A stretch of 64,000 nt of DNA from Rhodospirillaceae bacterium (lineage in GTDB: Bacteria; Pseudomonadota; Alphaproteobacteria; UBA8366; Aestuariispiraceae): assembly GCA_002709955.1 (NCBI GenBank), contig PAQY01000013.1:401397-465396 (forward strand), given 5' to 3'. Position 1 is the first letter of the stretch. Every line of letters begins with the position of its first letter. The position numbers and the translations under genes were made by a program. Shown here one piece after another: positions 18,632 to 28,964 of this stretch. The notes beneath the pieces are model-generated. The model did no database searches, was not told where the DNA came from, and worked only from the letters and a program-made list of their open reading frames with translations.

Positions 18632-18753
18632 CCTTGGAAATCATTGGAATTTCAATAATACGCCGTGATTTGGATTGAATTCGGTCTGGAAAGCACCGCA
18701 ATTCCGGGCTAGGTATGTGTCAGAACTATTAATCACTGTGAAAGTGGTCATTT

Positions 18754-20691
18754 GTGACAGATGTAAGCCCCATGCTTGCCACGCCCTTACTGGATACGGT
18801 TTCCCTGCCGTCTGATCTGCGCGATTTGAAGCCAACGCAATTGCGGCAATTGGCTGATGAACTGCGCGCCGCAACCATTCGTGCGGTGTCCCAGACAGGG
18901 GGGCATCTGGGCGCGGGGCTGGGCGTGGTCGAACTGACCGTGGCGCTGCATTACGTGTTCAACACGCCCGATGATCGCCTGATCTGGGATGTCGGACATC
19001 AATGCTATCCCCATAAAATCCTGACCGGGCGGCGGGACCGCATTGAAACCCTGCGCCAGGGCGGCGGGTTAAGCGGCTTTACCAAGCGGGATGAGAGTGA
19101 TTATGACCCGTTTGGCGCGGCGCATTCGTCAACCTCCATTTCTGCCGGGCTGGGGATGGCCGTCGCGCGGGATTTAAGTGGCGATGACAACCATGTCGTA
19201 GCCGTGATCGGCGATGGCGCAATGTCGGCTGGCATGGCCTATGAGGCGATGAACAATGCTGGTGCGATGAATTCCCGCCTGACCGTTATTTTGAATGATA
19301 ATGATATGTCAATTGCGCCCCCCGTCGGCGCGATGAGCGCATATCTGTCGCGTTTGATGTCGTCGAAACAGTATTTAAGCCTGCGGGAAATCGGCAAGCA
19401 TATCGCAGAACGCTTCCCGCGGTCTTTTGAGCGCGCGGTTGAAAAGGCTGAGGAATATGCCCGTGGTTTCGTGACGGGGGGAACCCTGTTCGAAGAAATG
19501 GGCTTTTACTATGTGGGCCCGATTGACGGCCATAATCTGGATCATTTGCTACCGGTTCTGAAGAACGTCCGGTCTGCAAAGGAATCCGGTCCGGTCCTGA
19601 TCCATGTTGTGACGCAAAAAGGGAAGGGCTATCCCCCCGCAGAAGCGTCTGCTGACAAATATCATGGCGTCGCGAAATTTGATGTTGTCACCGGTGCCCA
19701 GCACAAGCCCAAACCAAATGCGCCGGCCTATCAGAATGTTTTTGGTCAGGTGTTGAGCGATCTGGCAGTAAAAGACGACAAAATCGTCGCTATCACCGCC
19801 GCCATGCCATCTGGCACAGGCCTGCATTTGTTTGAAAAGGCCCATCCCAGCCGGACCTTCGATGTCGGTATTGCCGAACAGCATGCGGTGACCTTTGCGG
19901 CGGGCTTGGCGACAGAGGGATATCGACCCTTTGCCGCGATCTATTCGACATTTCTACAGCGTGGCTATGACCAGGTCGTTCATGATGTCGCCATTCAGAA
20001 TTTGCCGGTGCGCTTCGCCATTGATCGGGCGGGCTATGTCGGGGCCGATGGCGCGACCCATTGCGGGGCGTTTGACCTAAGCTATCTGTGCTGTCTTCCC
20101 AATTTCATCGTCATGGCCCCGTCGGATGAGGCGGAATTGGCGCGCATGGTGGTGACCGCCGCTGGTATTGATGATCATCCATCCGCCATCCGCTATCCGC
20201 GGGGAGAGGGCATTGGGATTGAGATTCCCAAGAACCCCGAACCGGTAGAGATCGGGAAGGGGCGGATTGTGCGGGAGGGGAAGACGGTTGCCATTCTGTC
20301 TTTGGGAACCCGTCTACAGGATGCCATGACTGCGGCAGAAGATTTGGCCGCCCATGGGTTTTCAACGACGGTTGCCGATGCCCGCTTTGCCAAGCCGGTG
20401 GATGCTGATCTGGTGCGGAAATTGGCACAGACCCATGATGTTTTGATCACGGTGGAAGAAGCGGCCATTGGCGGCTTTTCGACCCAGGTGTTGAACATTC
20501 TGGTGGCGGAAGATCTGATCCAGGGCATTCGATTGCGCACCTTGTTCATGCCCGACCGCTTTATTGATCAGGACAAGCCGGATCGTCAGATTGCAGAGGC
20601 TGGATTGGATGCGGCGGGGATCGTGAAAACGGCCCTGGCGGCGCTGGAAACCGAAGCGGCGGCTGAAACGGATGCTCCGGCGCGGGCTTAG
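18754..20691 (+). CDS. dxs: 1-deoxy-D-xylulose-5-phosphate synthase
   Basis: First enzyme of the MEP pathway to isoprenoids; condenses pyruvate and glyceraldehyde 3-phosphate with TPP. 645 residues. His51 and His82 (VGHQ) are the conserved catalytic histidines, GDG at 153-155 with N181 forms the TPP/Mg motif, and the pyrimidine domain carries [15 protein letters not shown] and the RYPRGEG segment. The start is taken as GTG at 18754; an ATG 18 bases on is possible. Two short genes follow on the same strand. Confidence 0.96.
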   Translation: MTDVSPMLATPLLDTVSLPSDLRDLKPTQLRQLADELRAATIRAVSQTGGHLGAGLGVVELTVALHYVFNTPDDRLIWDVGHQCYPHKILTGRRDRIETLRQGGGLSGFTKRDESDYDPFGAAHSSTSISAGLGMAVARDLSGDDNHVVAVIGDGAMSAGMAYEAMNNAGAMNSRLTVILNDNDMSIAPPVGAMSAYLSRLMSSKQYLSLREIGKHIAERFPRSFERAVEKAEEYARGFVTGGTLFEEMGFYYVGPIDGHNLDHLLPVLKNVRSAKESGPVLIHVVTQKGKGYPPAEASADKYHGVAKFDVVTGAQHKPKPNAPAYQNVFGQVLSDLAVKDDKIVAITAAMPSGTGLHLFEKAHPSRTFDVGIAEQHAVTFAAGLATEGYRPFAAIYSTFLQRGYDQVVHDVAIQNLPVRFAIDRAGYVGADGATHCGAFDLSYLCCLPNFIVMAPSDEAELARMVVTAAGIDDHPSAIRYPRGEGIGIEIPKNPEPVEIGKGRIVREGKTVAILSLGTRLQDAMTAAEDLAAHGFSTTVADARFAKPVDADLVRKLAQTHDVLITVEEAAIGGFSTQVLNILVAEDLIQGIRLRTLFMPDRFIDQDKPDRQIAEAGLDAAGIVKTALAALETEAAAETDAPARA

Positions 20692-20705
20692 GATTGGAGC
20701 GGGCG

Positions 20706-21080
20706 ATGCCGCGCATCGTCTATCTTATATTTGGATGCCTGTTTGTCGGGCTCGGCTTTATCGGGGCGTTCCTGCCGCTATTGCCGACAGTTCCTTTCCT
20801 GTTGCTGGCGTTATGGTGTTTTGCGCGCTCGTCACAGCGGTTTCATGACTGGCTGTATCATCACCCCCGCTTCGGCCCGCCCCTTAGAGATTGGGACCAG
20901 CATGGTGTGATCCCGGTCCGCGCGAAGATCCTGTCCACGGCGATGATGGTGGTCAGCATGGCGATCATGCTGGCGGTAACAGATTTATCGGTTTGGACCT
21001 ATGGGGGGATTGCAGCGGTTTTGACATTGGTATCCCTGTATATTCTGTCGCGTCCGGGAAGCCCCCCTGATCGATCGTAA
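20706..21080 (+). CDS. DUF454 (YbaN-type) membrane protein
   Basis: 124 residues with three hydrophobic helices (about 4-35, 74-95, 97-115), separated by the conserved FARSSQRFHDWLYHHPRFGPPLRDW cytoplasmic block that defines this family. The ATG at 20706 has GGAG six bases upstream. Family function is unknown; E. coli YbaN is a member. It follows dxs by 14 bases and is probably cotranscribed. Confidence 0.88.
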   Translation: MPRIVYLIFGCLFVGLGFIGAFLPLLPTVPFLLLALWCFARSSQRFHDWLYHHPRFGPPLRDWDQHGVIPVRAKILSTAMMVVSMAIMLAVTDLSVWTYGGIAAVLTLVSLYILSRPGSPPDRS

Positions 21081-21157
21081 ACAGGTCTAGATTTTTCATT
21101 CCCGGCATATCCTCTATTTCCTTCCCCACTGCCTAAAATTGAGGCATAAGCCTCGGC

Positions 21158-22561
21158 ATGACACAGGATGAAACGATACAAGCTCCCACGGTTCTGGACC
21201 GAAAAGCGGAGGTAGGGGCGACATTCTCGCTCGCCTGGCCCATGATCATGACCATGGTTGCGGTGATCATGATGGAAACCGTGGACATGCTGATGATCGG
21301 TCATCTGGGTCAGGATGCCATCGCGGCGGCGGCATTGGCGCTGAATGCCTGGTTTATTTTTCTGCTGTTTGGCATTGGCACATTGGGGGCGGTGTCGTCC
21401 CTGACCGCCCAGGCCGTTGCGCAAAATGATGATCGCGGTGTACGGCGCAGCGCGCGTCAGGGCCTGTGGATCGGGTTGATGATGGGAACGCCGTTTGCCC
21501 TGATCCTGCAATATGGAGAGGCCGCCTTTATCTTTCTGGGTCAGGACCCAGTAATTTCCCATGCTGCGCAAGGCTATCTGAACTGGATGGCACCGGTTCT
21601 TATCATCGTGTTTGTCACCATACCCTTGCGATTGACCATGGCATCCTATGGGGTGACGCGGCCTGCCATGTTGTTTGCCTGGTCTGGTGTGCCCCTGAAC
21701 GCATTGATGAACTGGGTCTTCATGTTCGGTGGCCTTGGCTTTCCCGCTATGGGCCTGCCAGGGGCAGGATTGGCGACCTTTGTGGTCGATATCTACATTT
21801 TGGTCCTGGCCGTTCTGTATATCAATTTCACACCGAAATTCGCAAAGCTGCAGTTATTCGTGCGGTTCTGGCGACCGGACTGGCCGCGCTTTCGCCAGAT
21901 GTTGAGCATCGGCCTGCCGTCGGGTGGCAGTTGGGTCATGGAGCATGGCCTGTTCGGCGCGACGGCGATTATGATGGGGTGGGTTGGCGTTACCCAATTG
22001 GCAGCGCATCAGATCGCCCTGCAGGTCATGTCGATCACCTTCATGGTGCCCTTTGGTCTGTCGCAGGCTGCTACAATTCGCATCGCCCTGGCAGCAGGCG
22101 CACGGGACCTGGCGGCGGTTCGCCTGCGGGGTCGGGTGATACTGGAAACGACGCTGGTTTTCATGCTGGGCTGCGCCATCCTGTTCTGGACAGTGGGTTA
22201 TCTCTTTATTGGCCTGTTCCTTAGCGACGATGATCCAAACCGGGCGCAGATCATTGCCTATGGCGCGACCTTTTTAGCGGTCGGGGCGCTGTTTCAATTA
22301 TTTGATGGGGTGCAGATCACGGCCGGGGGCATATTGCGCGGGCTGAACGATACGCTGGTGCCAATGGTCCTGGCATTCCTGGGATATTGGGTTGTTGGCA
22401 TTGGCGGGGCCTATGTCATGGGGTTCGTTCTGGGCTATGGCGGTGTCGGTGTCTGGTATGGCCTGATGATCGGGTTGGGCTTCTGCGCCATCGCGGTGAC
22501 GCTGCGGTTCTGGCGTCAGACCGGTCCCAATGGCAGCGCGTTCCATCGTATTCGCGGTTAG
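21158..22561 (+). CDS. MATE-family multidrug/Na+ antiporter
   Basis: 467 residues with twelve predicted membrane helices in two repeated halves. The N-terminal AEVGATFSLAWPMIMTMVAVIMMETVDMLMIGHLG and the central VDIYILVLAVLYI segments fit NorM-like exporters, which push cationic drugs out against Na+ or H+. Substrate unknown. It ends overlapping the HAD phosphatase gene by four bases, tail to tail. Confidence 0.92.
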   Translation: MTQDETIQAPTVLDRKAEVGATFSLAWPMIMTMVAVIMMETVDMLMIGHLGQDAIAAAALALNAWFIFLLFGIGTLGAVSSLTAQAVAQNDDRGVRRSARQGLWIGLMMGTPFALILQYGEAAFIFLGQDPVISHAAQGYLNWMAPVLIIVFVTIPLRLTMASYGVTRPAMLFAWSGVPLNALMNWVFMFGGLGFPAMGLPGAGLATFVVDIYILVLAVLYINFTPKFAKLQLFVRFWRPDWPRFRQMLSIGLPSGGSWVMEHGLFGATAIMMGWVGVTQLAAHQIALQVMSITFMVPFGLSQAATIRIALAAGARDLAAVRLRGRVILETTLVFMLGCAILFWTVGYLFIGLFLSDDDPNRAQIIAYGATFLAVGALFQLFDGVQITAGGILRGLNDTLVPMVLAFLGYWVVGIGGAYVMGFVLGYGGVGVWYGLMIGLGFCAIAVTLRFWRQTGPNGSAFHRIRG

Positions 22562-23259
22562 AGTATCTCAGGCAGAGCGGCGATCGAGTCCAATATCATT
22601 GCAGCCCCCGCAGCGCGCAGTTCTTCAGCGCTGGATGTGCCGGTCAGGACCCCGATGCCTGTTGCCCCAGCGGACAGGGCCATTTCTATGTCATGGCGAT
22701 TGTCGCCGATCACCCAGATGCGGTCCGGGGGCAGGTCTGTGGCGGCGCAGAATCCATGCACCATGCCGGGTTCCGGCTTGCGTCCATGGCCGCTGTCAAA
22801 GCCGACAGCAAAGGCAAAGCGATGCAGAATATCAAACGGGGCCAGGGACATTCGCAAGCCATTGGCGCTGTCGGCAGTGGCAACGCCCAGGGCAATATTA
22901 CGGGCCTGTAACTGCGTCAACAGGGCGGGCAGATTACAGACCGGCGTTGGCACCATATTGGCGGGAAAGGCACTGTCCAGATAGGCGACAATGCTGTCAA
23001 TCGTGCGGTCTGGGCCGTCGGGCAACAGGTCCTGCCACAGGGTCGCGATGTCTTCCAGATCCCCCGCCGCCAGGGGACTGCCCGAAGCGACACGATCGGT
23101 TGCCTGATCCCATCCCCCAGCACGCAGCAAATGGTGGGCTGTGTTCAAATCACCCTGCGCCAGTTCCAGAGCAACCGCATGATTGGCTGGCATCCAGGTT
23201 GCGTGATATTCCAGCAGCGTGCCATCTTTATCAAACAGAATACCTAAGGGCGCTTGCAT
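22558..23259 (-). CDS. HAD-family phosphatase, phosphoglycolate phosphatase-like
   Basis: 233 residues. Motif I is FDKDGTLL (Asp10 nucleophile, Asp12 acid/base), motif II the SNG/ATADSANGLR region, motif III/IV a GDNRHDIEMA with the Mg-binding aspartates, and a small helical cap in between. It could hydrolyse 2-phosphoglycolate or another small sugar phosphate. The ATG lies three bases after the phosphomannomutase stop, so both come from one message. Confidence 0.85.
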   Translation of the reverse strand: MQAPLGILFDKDGTLLEYHATWMPANHAVALELAQGDLNTAHHLLRAGGWDQATDRVASGSPLAAGDLEDIATLWQDLLPDGPDRTIDSIVAYLDSAFPANMVPTPVCNLPALLTQLQARNIALGVATADSANGLRMSLAPFDILHRFAFAVGFDSGHGRKPEPGMVHGFCAATDLPPDRIWVIGDNRHDIEMALSAGATGIGVLTGTSSAEELRAAGAAMILDSIAALPEIL

Positions 23260-23262
23260 CAA

Positions 23263-24654
23263 TCAGGCGGCCAGATCACTGGCATCATCAATTTTGATAC
23301 CACTGATTTTCAGTTGGGCAAGAAGCTGTTCTTTCAAATTTTTCAAGGACTTTTCGTCTGGCCCCTCACAGCGGGCAACCAATGCCGGTTGTGTGTTGGA
23401 GGCACGCAACAGCCACCAGCCCCCAAAATCTGATACCCGGACCCCGTCCGTGTCATTGACAACGGCACCAGCCTCAATCAGGCGGGCTTTGACTTCTTCA
23501 ACGACAGCAAATTTCCGCGCGTCGGGCACGTCTATCCGCACTTCTGGCGTATTGAGCATTTTGGGCAATTCATCCAACAGGTCGCTGGCTTTCTTACCGG
23601 AATTGGCAACCATCGCCATGAAGCGCACGGCAGCATAAAGCGCATCGTAATAGCCATAGTATTTGTCGGCAAAGAAGATATGGCCGCTCATTTCCCCGGC
23701 CAGGGGCGATTTATGTTCCAGCATCTTTGTCTTGATAATGGAATGGCCGGTCGGGCACATGACCGGTTTGCCGCCCAAACGCTCAATCTCATCGAACAGG
23801 ACCTGACTGGCCTTTACATCCGCCAGAATTGGGGCACCTGGCATTTCTTTCAGGACTTCGCGCGCCATCAGGGCCAAGAGCTGATCGCCCCAGATCGCGC
23901 GGCCCTTATCATCGACAATCCCTATTCTGTCGCCATCGCCATCAAAGGCCAGGCCCATATCCAGCTTTTCTGTCAGCACCAGATCCTTTAGCTGCGCCAG
24001 ATTTGCTTCGACGGTTGGATCAGGATGATGCGCGGGGAAGGTGCCATCGACCTTTTCATTGATCAGCAAATGCTCCCCCGGTAACCGATGGGCCAGCCGC
24101 AAGACGACGGGACAGGCCGCCCCATTGCCTGGATCCCAACCAACCCGCATTGATTTCTGGGTTTCATATCCCAGTAGAATTCGGGTTGTATAGGCAGCCA
24201 ATGTATCTGTTTCGACCATAGCACCCTTGGCGCGTGCCCAGACACCGCGATAGGACAGGTCCCGGAGGCGCTGTATTTCTGCGCCATAAAAGGGCATCCC
24301 GTTCAGGACGATTTTAAAGCCGTTATATTCTGGTGGATTATGGGACCCGGTCACCATGATACCCAAAGACGCCTTTAGCATTTTCGCAGCGAAATACAGG
24401 CAAGGTGTGGGCACAAGGCCAATGCGCAAGACATACAGACCACAGGAGGCCAGACCGCGGCACAATTCCTCCTCCAGCATGGGGGAGCTCATCCGCCCAT
24501 CATAGCCGACGACGGCGATACGACCGCTGCCTGCGACGGCAATCGTCCCCATTGTGCGCCCCAGGGCCAATGCGTCGGACGCTGAAAGCGACTGACCAAC
24601 GACCCCACGAATATCGTATTCCCGCAAAATCTCGGGATCGAAACGATGCCCCAT
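23263..24654 (-). CDS. Phosphomannomutase / phosphoglucomutase
   Basis: 463 residues of the alpha-D-phosphohexomutase family (AlgC/ManB type). Ser104 in VTGSHNPPEYNGFK carries the catalytic phosphate, DGDGDRIGI is the metal loop, and GEMSGHIFF and the C-terminal phosphate-binding RASNTQPALVARCEG block are present. It interconverts mannose 6-P/1-P and glucose 6-P/1-P, feeding both GDP-mannose (used by gmd at 35 kb) and UDP-glucose (used by the next two genes). Same direction as ugd and galU. Confidence 0.94.
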   Translation of the reverse strand: MGHRFDPEILREYDIRGVVGQSLSASDALALGRTMGTIAVAGSGRIAVVGYDGRMSSPMLEEELCRGLASCGLYVLRIGLVPTPCLYFAAKMLKASLGIMVTGSHNPPEYNGFKIVLNGMPFYGAEIQRLRDLSYRGVWARAKGAMVETDTLAAYTTRILLGYETQKSMRVGWDPGNGAACPVVLRLAHRLPGEHLLINEKVDGTFPAHHPDPTVEANLAQLKDLVLTEKLDMGLAFDGDGDRIGIVDDKGRAIWGDQLLALMAREVLKEMPGAPILADVKASQVLFDEIERLGGKPVMCPTGHSIIKTKMLEHKSPLAGEMSGHIFFADKYYGYYDALYAAVRFMAMVANSGKKASDLLDELPKMLNTPEVRIDVPDARKFAVVEEVKARLIEAGAVVNDTDGVRVSDFGGWWLLRASNTQPALVARCEGPDEKSLKNLKEQLLAQLKISGIKIDDASDLAA

Positions 24655-24717
24655 ACTACTTCGTCCTTCCCCACTGGATACCGTCAGCGTGACGCGCCCA
24701 AGATTATAGGCCCATTG

Positions 24718-26034
24718 TTACATGCTGGGCGTCACACGCCCAACGCTGGAATACAGGAAACCCAGTTCCAGCATATCTTGGGGCTCAAAGAGGTTTCGCA
24801 AATCGACCATAATCGGCCGGGCAAGAACCTCTTTAGCGCGGTTTAAATCCATCGTCTTATAGTCATTCCACTCCGTTACGATGACGACGGCTTCCGCGCC
24901 TTTCATCGCATCATAGGCATTATCAGACCATTTCACATTATTGAGAAGCGTTTTTGCGACATCCATCCCTTTTGGGTCATGGACGGCGACGTCTGCCCCT
25001 TCCGCCTGCAGACTGGCGATAATATCGATTGCGGGGCTTTCCCGCATGTCGTCGGTTTCCGCCTTGAAGGTCAGGCCCAGAACGGCGATGCGCTTGCCCT
25101 TTACGGGGGCATTCAGGGCGGCCGCGACACGGCTTGCCATGCCTTGTTTACGGGCATCGTTTGACGCCACGACCGCTTCGACAATCCGGCTGGGGGTTTC
25201 AAATTTCTGGGCGGTGGCGACCAGTTCCAGCGTATCTTTTGGAAAACAACTGCCGCCATAGCCAGGGCCTGGCATCAGGAATTTTGGCCCGATGCGGGTA
25301 TCCATGCCAATGCCCTGTGCGACCTGATAGACATTCGCGCCGGTCCGTTCACAGATATCCGCGATTTCATTGATAAAGGCGATTTTGGTCGCCAGGAACG
25401 CATTGGCGGCATATTTGATCAGTTCTGCGGAATCTGGATCCGTCATCAACAGGGGAATACCGCGATCGGTCATGGGCTTGTACACATTAGCCATGACCTC
25501 TCTGGCGCGGTCGGATCGTATGCCAACGACAATCCGGTCCGGGTTCATAAAGTCCCCAATCGCCGCCCCTTCCCGAAGGAATTCAGGGTTGGATGCGACG
25601 TCGAATTCTGAGGCATCGCGCATCCGGCTGATAATCTTTGTCACCTCCCGCGATGTACCGACAGGGACTGTGGATTTATCCACTATGACGGTATAACCGG
25701 TCATGGCTGCGGCAATGGATTCTGCGGCGGCATGGACAAAGCGCATGTCGGCATGACCATCTTCTGGACGCGGGGGCGTTCCAACGGCAATAAAGGCCGC
25801 ATCAGCCCCTGGCACGGCTTCAGAAATTTCCGTTGTGAAGGATAAATTTCCTGCCGCGACAGTGCGGGCAACCATTTCATCCAAACCCGGTTCATAGATC
25901 GGGATAATGCCCGCTTCCAGCTTGCGGATTTTTTCCGGATCGATATCAACGCAGACAACGGTGTGGCCAAGATCGGCAAAACATGCGCCGGACACCAATC
26001 CGACATAGCCGGTCCCAATTACTGCAATCTGCAT
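24718..26034 (-). CDS. UDP-glucose 6-dehydrogenase
   Basis: 438 residues; oxidises UDP-glucose to UDP-glucuronate with two NAD+. Rossmann GTGYVGLVSG at 7-16, Lys207 and Asn211 in AELIKYAANAF, and the catalytic Cys263 in GYGGSCFPKD are all in place. Product feeds capsule or lipopolysaccharide glucuronic acid units. Sits between phosphomannomutase and galU, both of which make its precursors. Confidence 0.96.
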   Translation of the reverse strand: MQIAVIGTGYVGLVSGACFADLGHTVVCVDIDPEKIRKLEAGIIPIYEPGLDEMVARTVAAGNLSFTTEISEAVPGADAAFIAVGTPPRPEDGHADMRFVHAAAESIAAAMTGYTVIVDKSTVPVGTSREVTKIISRMRDASEFDVASNPEFLREGAAIGDFMNPDRIVVGIRSDRAREVMANVYKPMTDRGIPLLMTDPDSAELIKYAANAFLATKIAFINEIADICERTGANVYQVAQGIGMDTRIGPKFLMPGPGYGGSCFPKDTLELVATAQKFETPSRIVEAVVASNDARKQGMASRVAAALNAPVKGKRIAVLGLTFKAETDDMRESPAIDIIASLQAEGADVAVHDPKGMDVAKTLLNNVKWSDNAYDAMKGAEAVVIVTEWNDYKTMDLNRAKEVLARPIMVDLRNLFEPQDMLELGFLYSSVGRVTPSM

Positions 26035-26083
26035 TTCGTCTCTCTCCCCACTATTGGGATGGTTTGGTGTGATCGCGCGTGCC

Positions 26084-26953
26084 TCAGCGGTAACGCGCTA
26101 GAATCTGTTCGGTCTGGGCGCGACGATCCTCGCGGGCCAGGGAAAAGGCTATATTGGCTGCCAGCCATCCTTCTTTGGTACCACAATCAAACCGCTCCCC
26201 TTGAAAGCGCAGGCCATGAAAGGGCTGATCCCCGATCATCCGCGCCATGGCATCGGTCAACTGTATCTCTCCACCCGCACCTTTTTCGTGCCGGTCCAGA
26301 TGGGAAAATACGGATCCGTGCAGAATATAGCGACCAATAATCGACAGGGTGGAAGGGGCGTCTGCGGGTTTTGGCTTTTCCACCAGCCCTTTGATTTCGG
26401 CCAGTCGATCCTGTGGATTTGGCGTGTCCAGAATACCATAGCGGTCGGTCTGATCGCGGGGCACGTCCATCACGGCCACCACATTGCCCCCGGTTTCACT
26501 ATAAGCCTGGACCAATTGCGCCAGGCAGGGGGGCTCCCCCAAAACCAGATCGTCGGGCGATAGGATGGCAAAAGGTTCGTTGCCAATCATGTCACGGGCG
26601 CACCAGATCGCATGGCCCAGCCCCAGTGCTTCGCGCTGGCGCACATATTTGATCGCACCAGGGGGTGGCAGGAATTCATTGACCTGTTCCAGTTCGGCGG
26701 TCTTGCCGCGTCGGTCCAGTGTCTCATTCAATTCATAGGACAGGTCAAAATGATCTTCCATCGCCTGCTTGCCGCGGCCGGTGACAAAGATGAATTCCTC
26801 GATCCCGGCAGCCATGGCTTCTTCAACGGCGTATTGGATCAGCGGCTTGTCAACGACGGTCAGCATTTCCTTTGGCATCGCTTTGGTTGCGGGCAGAAAC
26901 CGGGTGCCTAGCCCGGCGACAGGAAATACAGCCTTTCTGATGCGCGCGACCAT
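26084..26953 (-). CDS. galU: UTP-glucose-1-phosphate uridylyltransferase
   Basis: 289 residues; makes UDP-glucose from glucose-1-P and UTP. The nucleotide-binding VAGLGTRFLPATKAMPKEML begins at residue 12, followed by EFIFVTGRGK, the LGLGHAI substrate loop and the VMDVP region. Length and order match GalU. First gene of the minus-strand block galU, ugd, phosphomannomutase, HAD; its promoter must lie in the 269-base gap shared with the small secreted gene at 27.2 kb. Confidence 0.95.
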   Translation of the reverse strand: MVARIRKAVFPVAGLGTRFLPATKAMPKEMLTVVDKPLIQYAVEEAMAAGIEEFIFVTGRGKQAMEDHFDLSYELNETLDRRGKTAELEQVNEFLPPPGAIKYVRQREALGLGHAIWCARDMIGNEPFAILSPDDLVLGEPPCLAQLVQAYSETGGNVVAVMDVPRDQTDRYGILDTPNPQDRLAEIKGLVEKPKPADAPSTLSIIGRYILHGSVFSHLDRHEKGAGGEIQLTDAMARMIGDQPFHGLRFQGERFDCGTKEGWLAANIAFSLAREDRRAQTEQILARYR

Positions 26954-27222
26954 TCAATGCTCCTCATGCTGCCTTGTGGGGAAAGGCAAGAAAGTCCCGT
27001 TGGGTATTGCCATAGCCAATGGCCCAAGGGCAAGCGGAAGGGTGCATTCCAGGCCTGCTTGTCATTGAATGGTCATGACAAACCACGATTGAACAGCGAT
27101 TTGCCGCGATGCTGCCCCTTTTTCGCCCAATTTCAGGTGCGTAGTGAAAGGGTCAAAGGTCGCTGTGAGACCTTTTATCGAATCACTTAAAGGCTAAATC
27201 ATTCCTTAGGGGAGTACAGGTT

Positions 27223-27453
27223 ATGATGATTAAGAGCACCAACAACACGGTCAGTTTGGCGCAAACCCGCAGCCAGTCCCGTTTGGTTTTGTCCGCTGTT
27301 TTCCTGATTGCTGCAGGCGTTGGTTTGCTGGGACAATTGGATGCGCATAAGGCTGCCTATGCCCAGGCTATCAGCCCCCATCCAATTTCAAATGTCATTA
27401 TCCAGCCCACTGATAATGCGGCGGACATGAACTGTCCGGCCCGCCCGGTTTAA
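27223..27453 (+). CDS. Small exported hypothetical protein, 76 aa
   Basis: Not recognised. AGGGGAG eight bases before the ATG at 27223 and a hydrophobic segment (residues 21-38) ending near AYAQA give good evidence of an exported protein. The mature part is short and ends NAADMNCPARPV, with a single cysteine. It is flanked by the divergent galU gene and overlaps the end of the DnaJ-domain gene by four bases on the other strand. Confidence 0.65.
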   Translation: MMIKSTNNTVSLAQTRSQSRLVLSAVFLIAAGVGLLGQLDAHKAAYAQAISPHPISNVIIQPTDNAADMNCPARPV

Positions 27454-28175
27454 CGGTTCAGCAATATATCTTTTGCCTCATTGACCCGGGCGGCCAGATA
27501 GGCAGAGCCGCCCGTGTCTGGATGAACCTGTTTCATCAGGCGACGATGCGCGGCCTTGATATCAGCGGCCGTCGCATCGGGTTTCAGGCCTAACAGTTTC
27601 AGCGCCTCATCCACTGTCATTTGGCCACTGTTGTTCCGCTGTGAGGTGGAACCGGTGGTATGGTCCCCGTCCTGCTGATTATCCGACATACGCCACGCGG
27701 TCCCATGGGCGCGATCCAGGAAAGCTTCCAGCAATTGCAGGGACCTTGGGTCGTTGGATGCTTCGATATGGGTGTAAAGCTGTTGGCCTTCCGCCATCGA
27801 TAATTCAGACAGCAGCGCCCCTTCAAACGGACCGGCCTTGATGCGCCCATCCATGACCCCGGTGTCATGGTCCAGATAAACATCAAAGAACGGGGCAGAG
27901 ATATGCGAACGCTGGCCCCCCGATGGGCCCTTCATTGATTTCCACAGGCGGCGCAGCGCGTTCAGGCGCATAAGCCACGGGATCAGGAATACGCCCAATC
28001 CCCAGATTAGCTGAAAATTCTTCGTCAGCAGCACGACCAGCAGGACCGCCCCGCCCAGGCCGATCGCGGTCCATTTAATCGTTTTAAGGATATCCTTTGG
28101 ATTGGCGTTGCGTGCCCAGTTCAATGCCGTGAACAGGACGACCATGGCGACAATGCCCAACAGAAACCATGTCAT
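27450..28175 (-). CDS. Membrane protein with C-terminal J domain
   Basis: 241 residues. Hydrophobic helices lie at about 2-19 and 37-56, the middle is soluble, and residues from about 180 to 239 form a J domain with HPD (VHPDTGG). This is the DnaJ-like membrane co-chaperone layout common in alphaproteobacteria, which recruits Hsp70 to the membrane. Its start overlaps the VWA gene stop by four bases, and the mipZ gene lies further upstream in the same direction. Confidence 0.85.
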   Translation of the reverse strand: MTWFLLGIVAMVVLFTALNWARNANPKDILKTIKWTAIGLGGAVLLVVLLTKNFQLIWGLGVFLIPWLMRLNALRRLWKSMKGPSGGQRSHISAPFFDVYLDHDTGVMDGRIKAGPFEGALLSELSMAEGQQLYTHIEASNDPRSLQLLEAFLDRAHGTAWRMSDNQQDGDHTTGSTSQRNNSGQMTVDEALKLLGLKPDATAADIKAAHRRLMKQVHPDTGGSAYLAARVNEAKDILLNR

Positions 28176-28900
28176 CGTGGCGGCTTACCTTTTGGTCCTT
28201 GAAGCTGTTGCAGCAGGGCCGTAGCCGCGCCTGCGCGGTCGGTGCGGCCATAATCCTCCAGCGCCTTCAGGCCTCCGGCGGCATACACGGCGACGGCGGA
28301 TAACAGTGCCTTTAACCGGTCTGCGCTGGCCAGATCAAAGGGGCACCATGCGCCATTGGTCAGTCTGGCAATTTCACGAAAAGCCCGTTGGGCAATCGGG
28401 TCCGCACCCTCCTGAAAGATAAAAACTGGCACTCCCAGAATACCAAGCTCACCCGCCTTATGACAGACAGCGTCGATGTCTTCTTCAAATGCATCGCCGA
28501 CATAGACGACGGCCCCAACCTTGCCTTGATCCGTCTGATTTTTGACATGGGTCAGAACCTTGCCGATCTGGGTTTTGCCCGCGTGACAGGCGACCTTTCC
28601 CATCAACCGGGCCAGGCCCGCGGCGTCGGGTTGCCAGGCCCCTGCCTTGCATTCCCCGAAACCGCGAAAATAGACCAGTTGCACATCCAGGCCCCCGATT
28701 GCCCGGGTCGCCTCAAACATCTCCCCCTGGATCTGGCAGGCGGCATCCCAGGTCGGCTGGCGGCTCATCGTCGCATCCAGCGCAAATATCAGGCGGCCCC
28801 GCTTGCCCGATGGGACGGCAGGAGCGGGGGGGCGGCGGACCTTCTCCAAGAAGGCGTCCACATCGCGGGTGGCATTATGATCGCGTGGCAGTTTGCTCAT
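28172..28900 (-). CDS. VWA-like domain protein
   Basis: 242 residues. A von Willebrand A-type fold is indicated by RGRLIFALDATMSRQPTWD, where the MIDAS motif is DATMS, a variant of DxSxS, followed by TQIGKVLTHV and GAVVYVGDAFEED. Alphaproteobacterial homologues of this compact type have no settled function. Tight coupling to the DnaJ-domain gene downstream and a 64-base gap from mipZ place it in one operon. Confidence 0.75.
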   Translation of the reverse strand: MSKLPRDHNATRDVDAFLEKVRRPPAPAVPSGKRGRLIFALDATMSRQPTWDAACQIQGEMFEATRAIGGLDVQLVYFRGFGECKAGAWQPDAAGLARLMGKVACHAGKTQIGKVLTHVKNQTDQGKVGAVVYVGDAFEEDIDAVCHKAGELGILGVPVFIFQEGADPIAQRAFREIARLTNGAWCPFDLASADRLKALLSAVAVYAAGGLKALEDYGRTDRAGAATALLQQLQGPKGKPPR

Positions 28901-28964
28901 AGGATTATATATGGGCTTTTTCGGCCATTCGTCACCCTATGCCTTGGATTTGTTGCCCAACTGG

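Noticed and set aside
22530..23297. 255-codon plus-strand frame opposite the HAD phosphatase
   Set aside because: Composition is that of an antisense shadow and the HAD motifs on the minus strand are clear.
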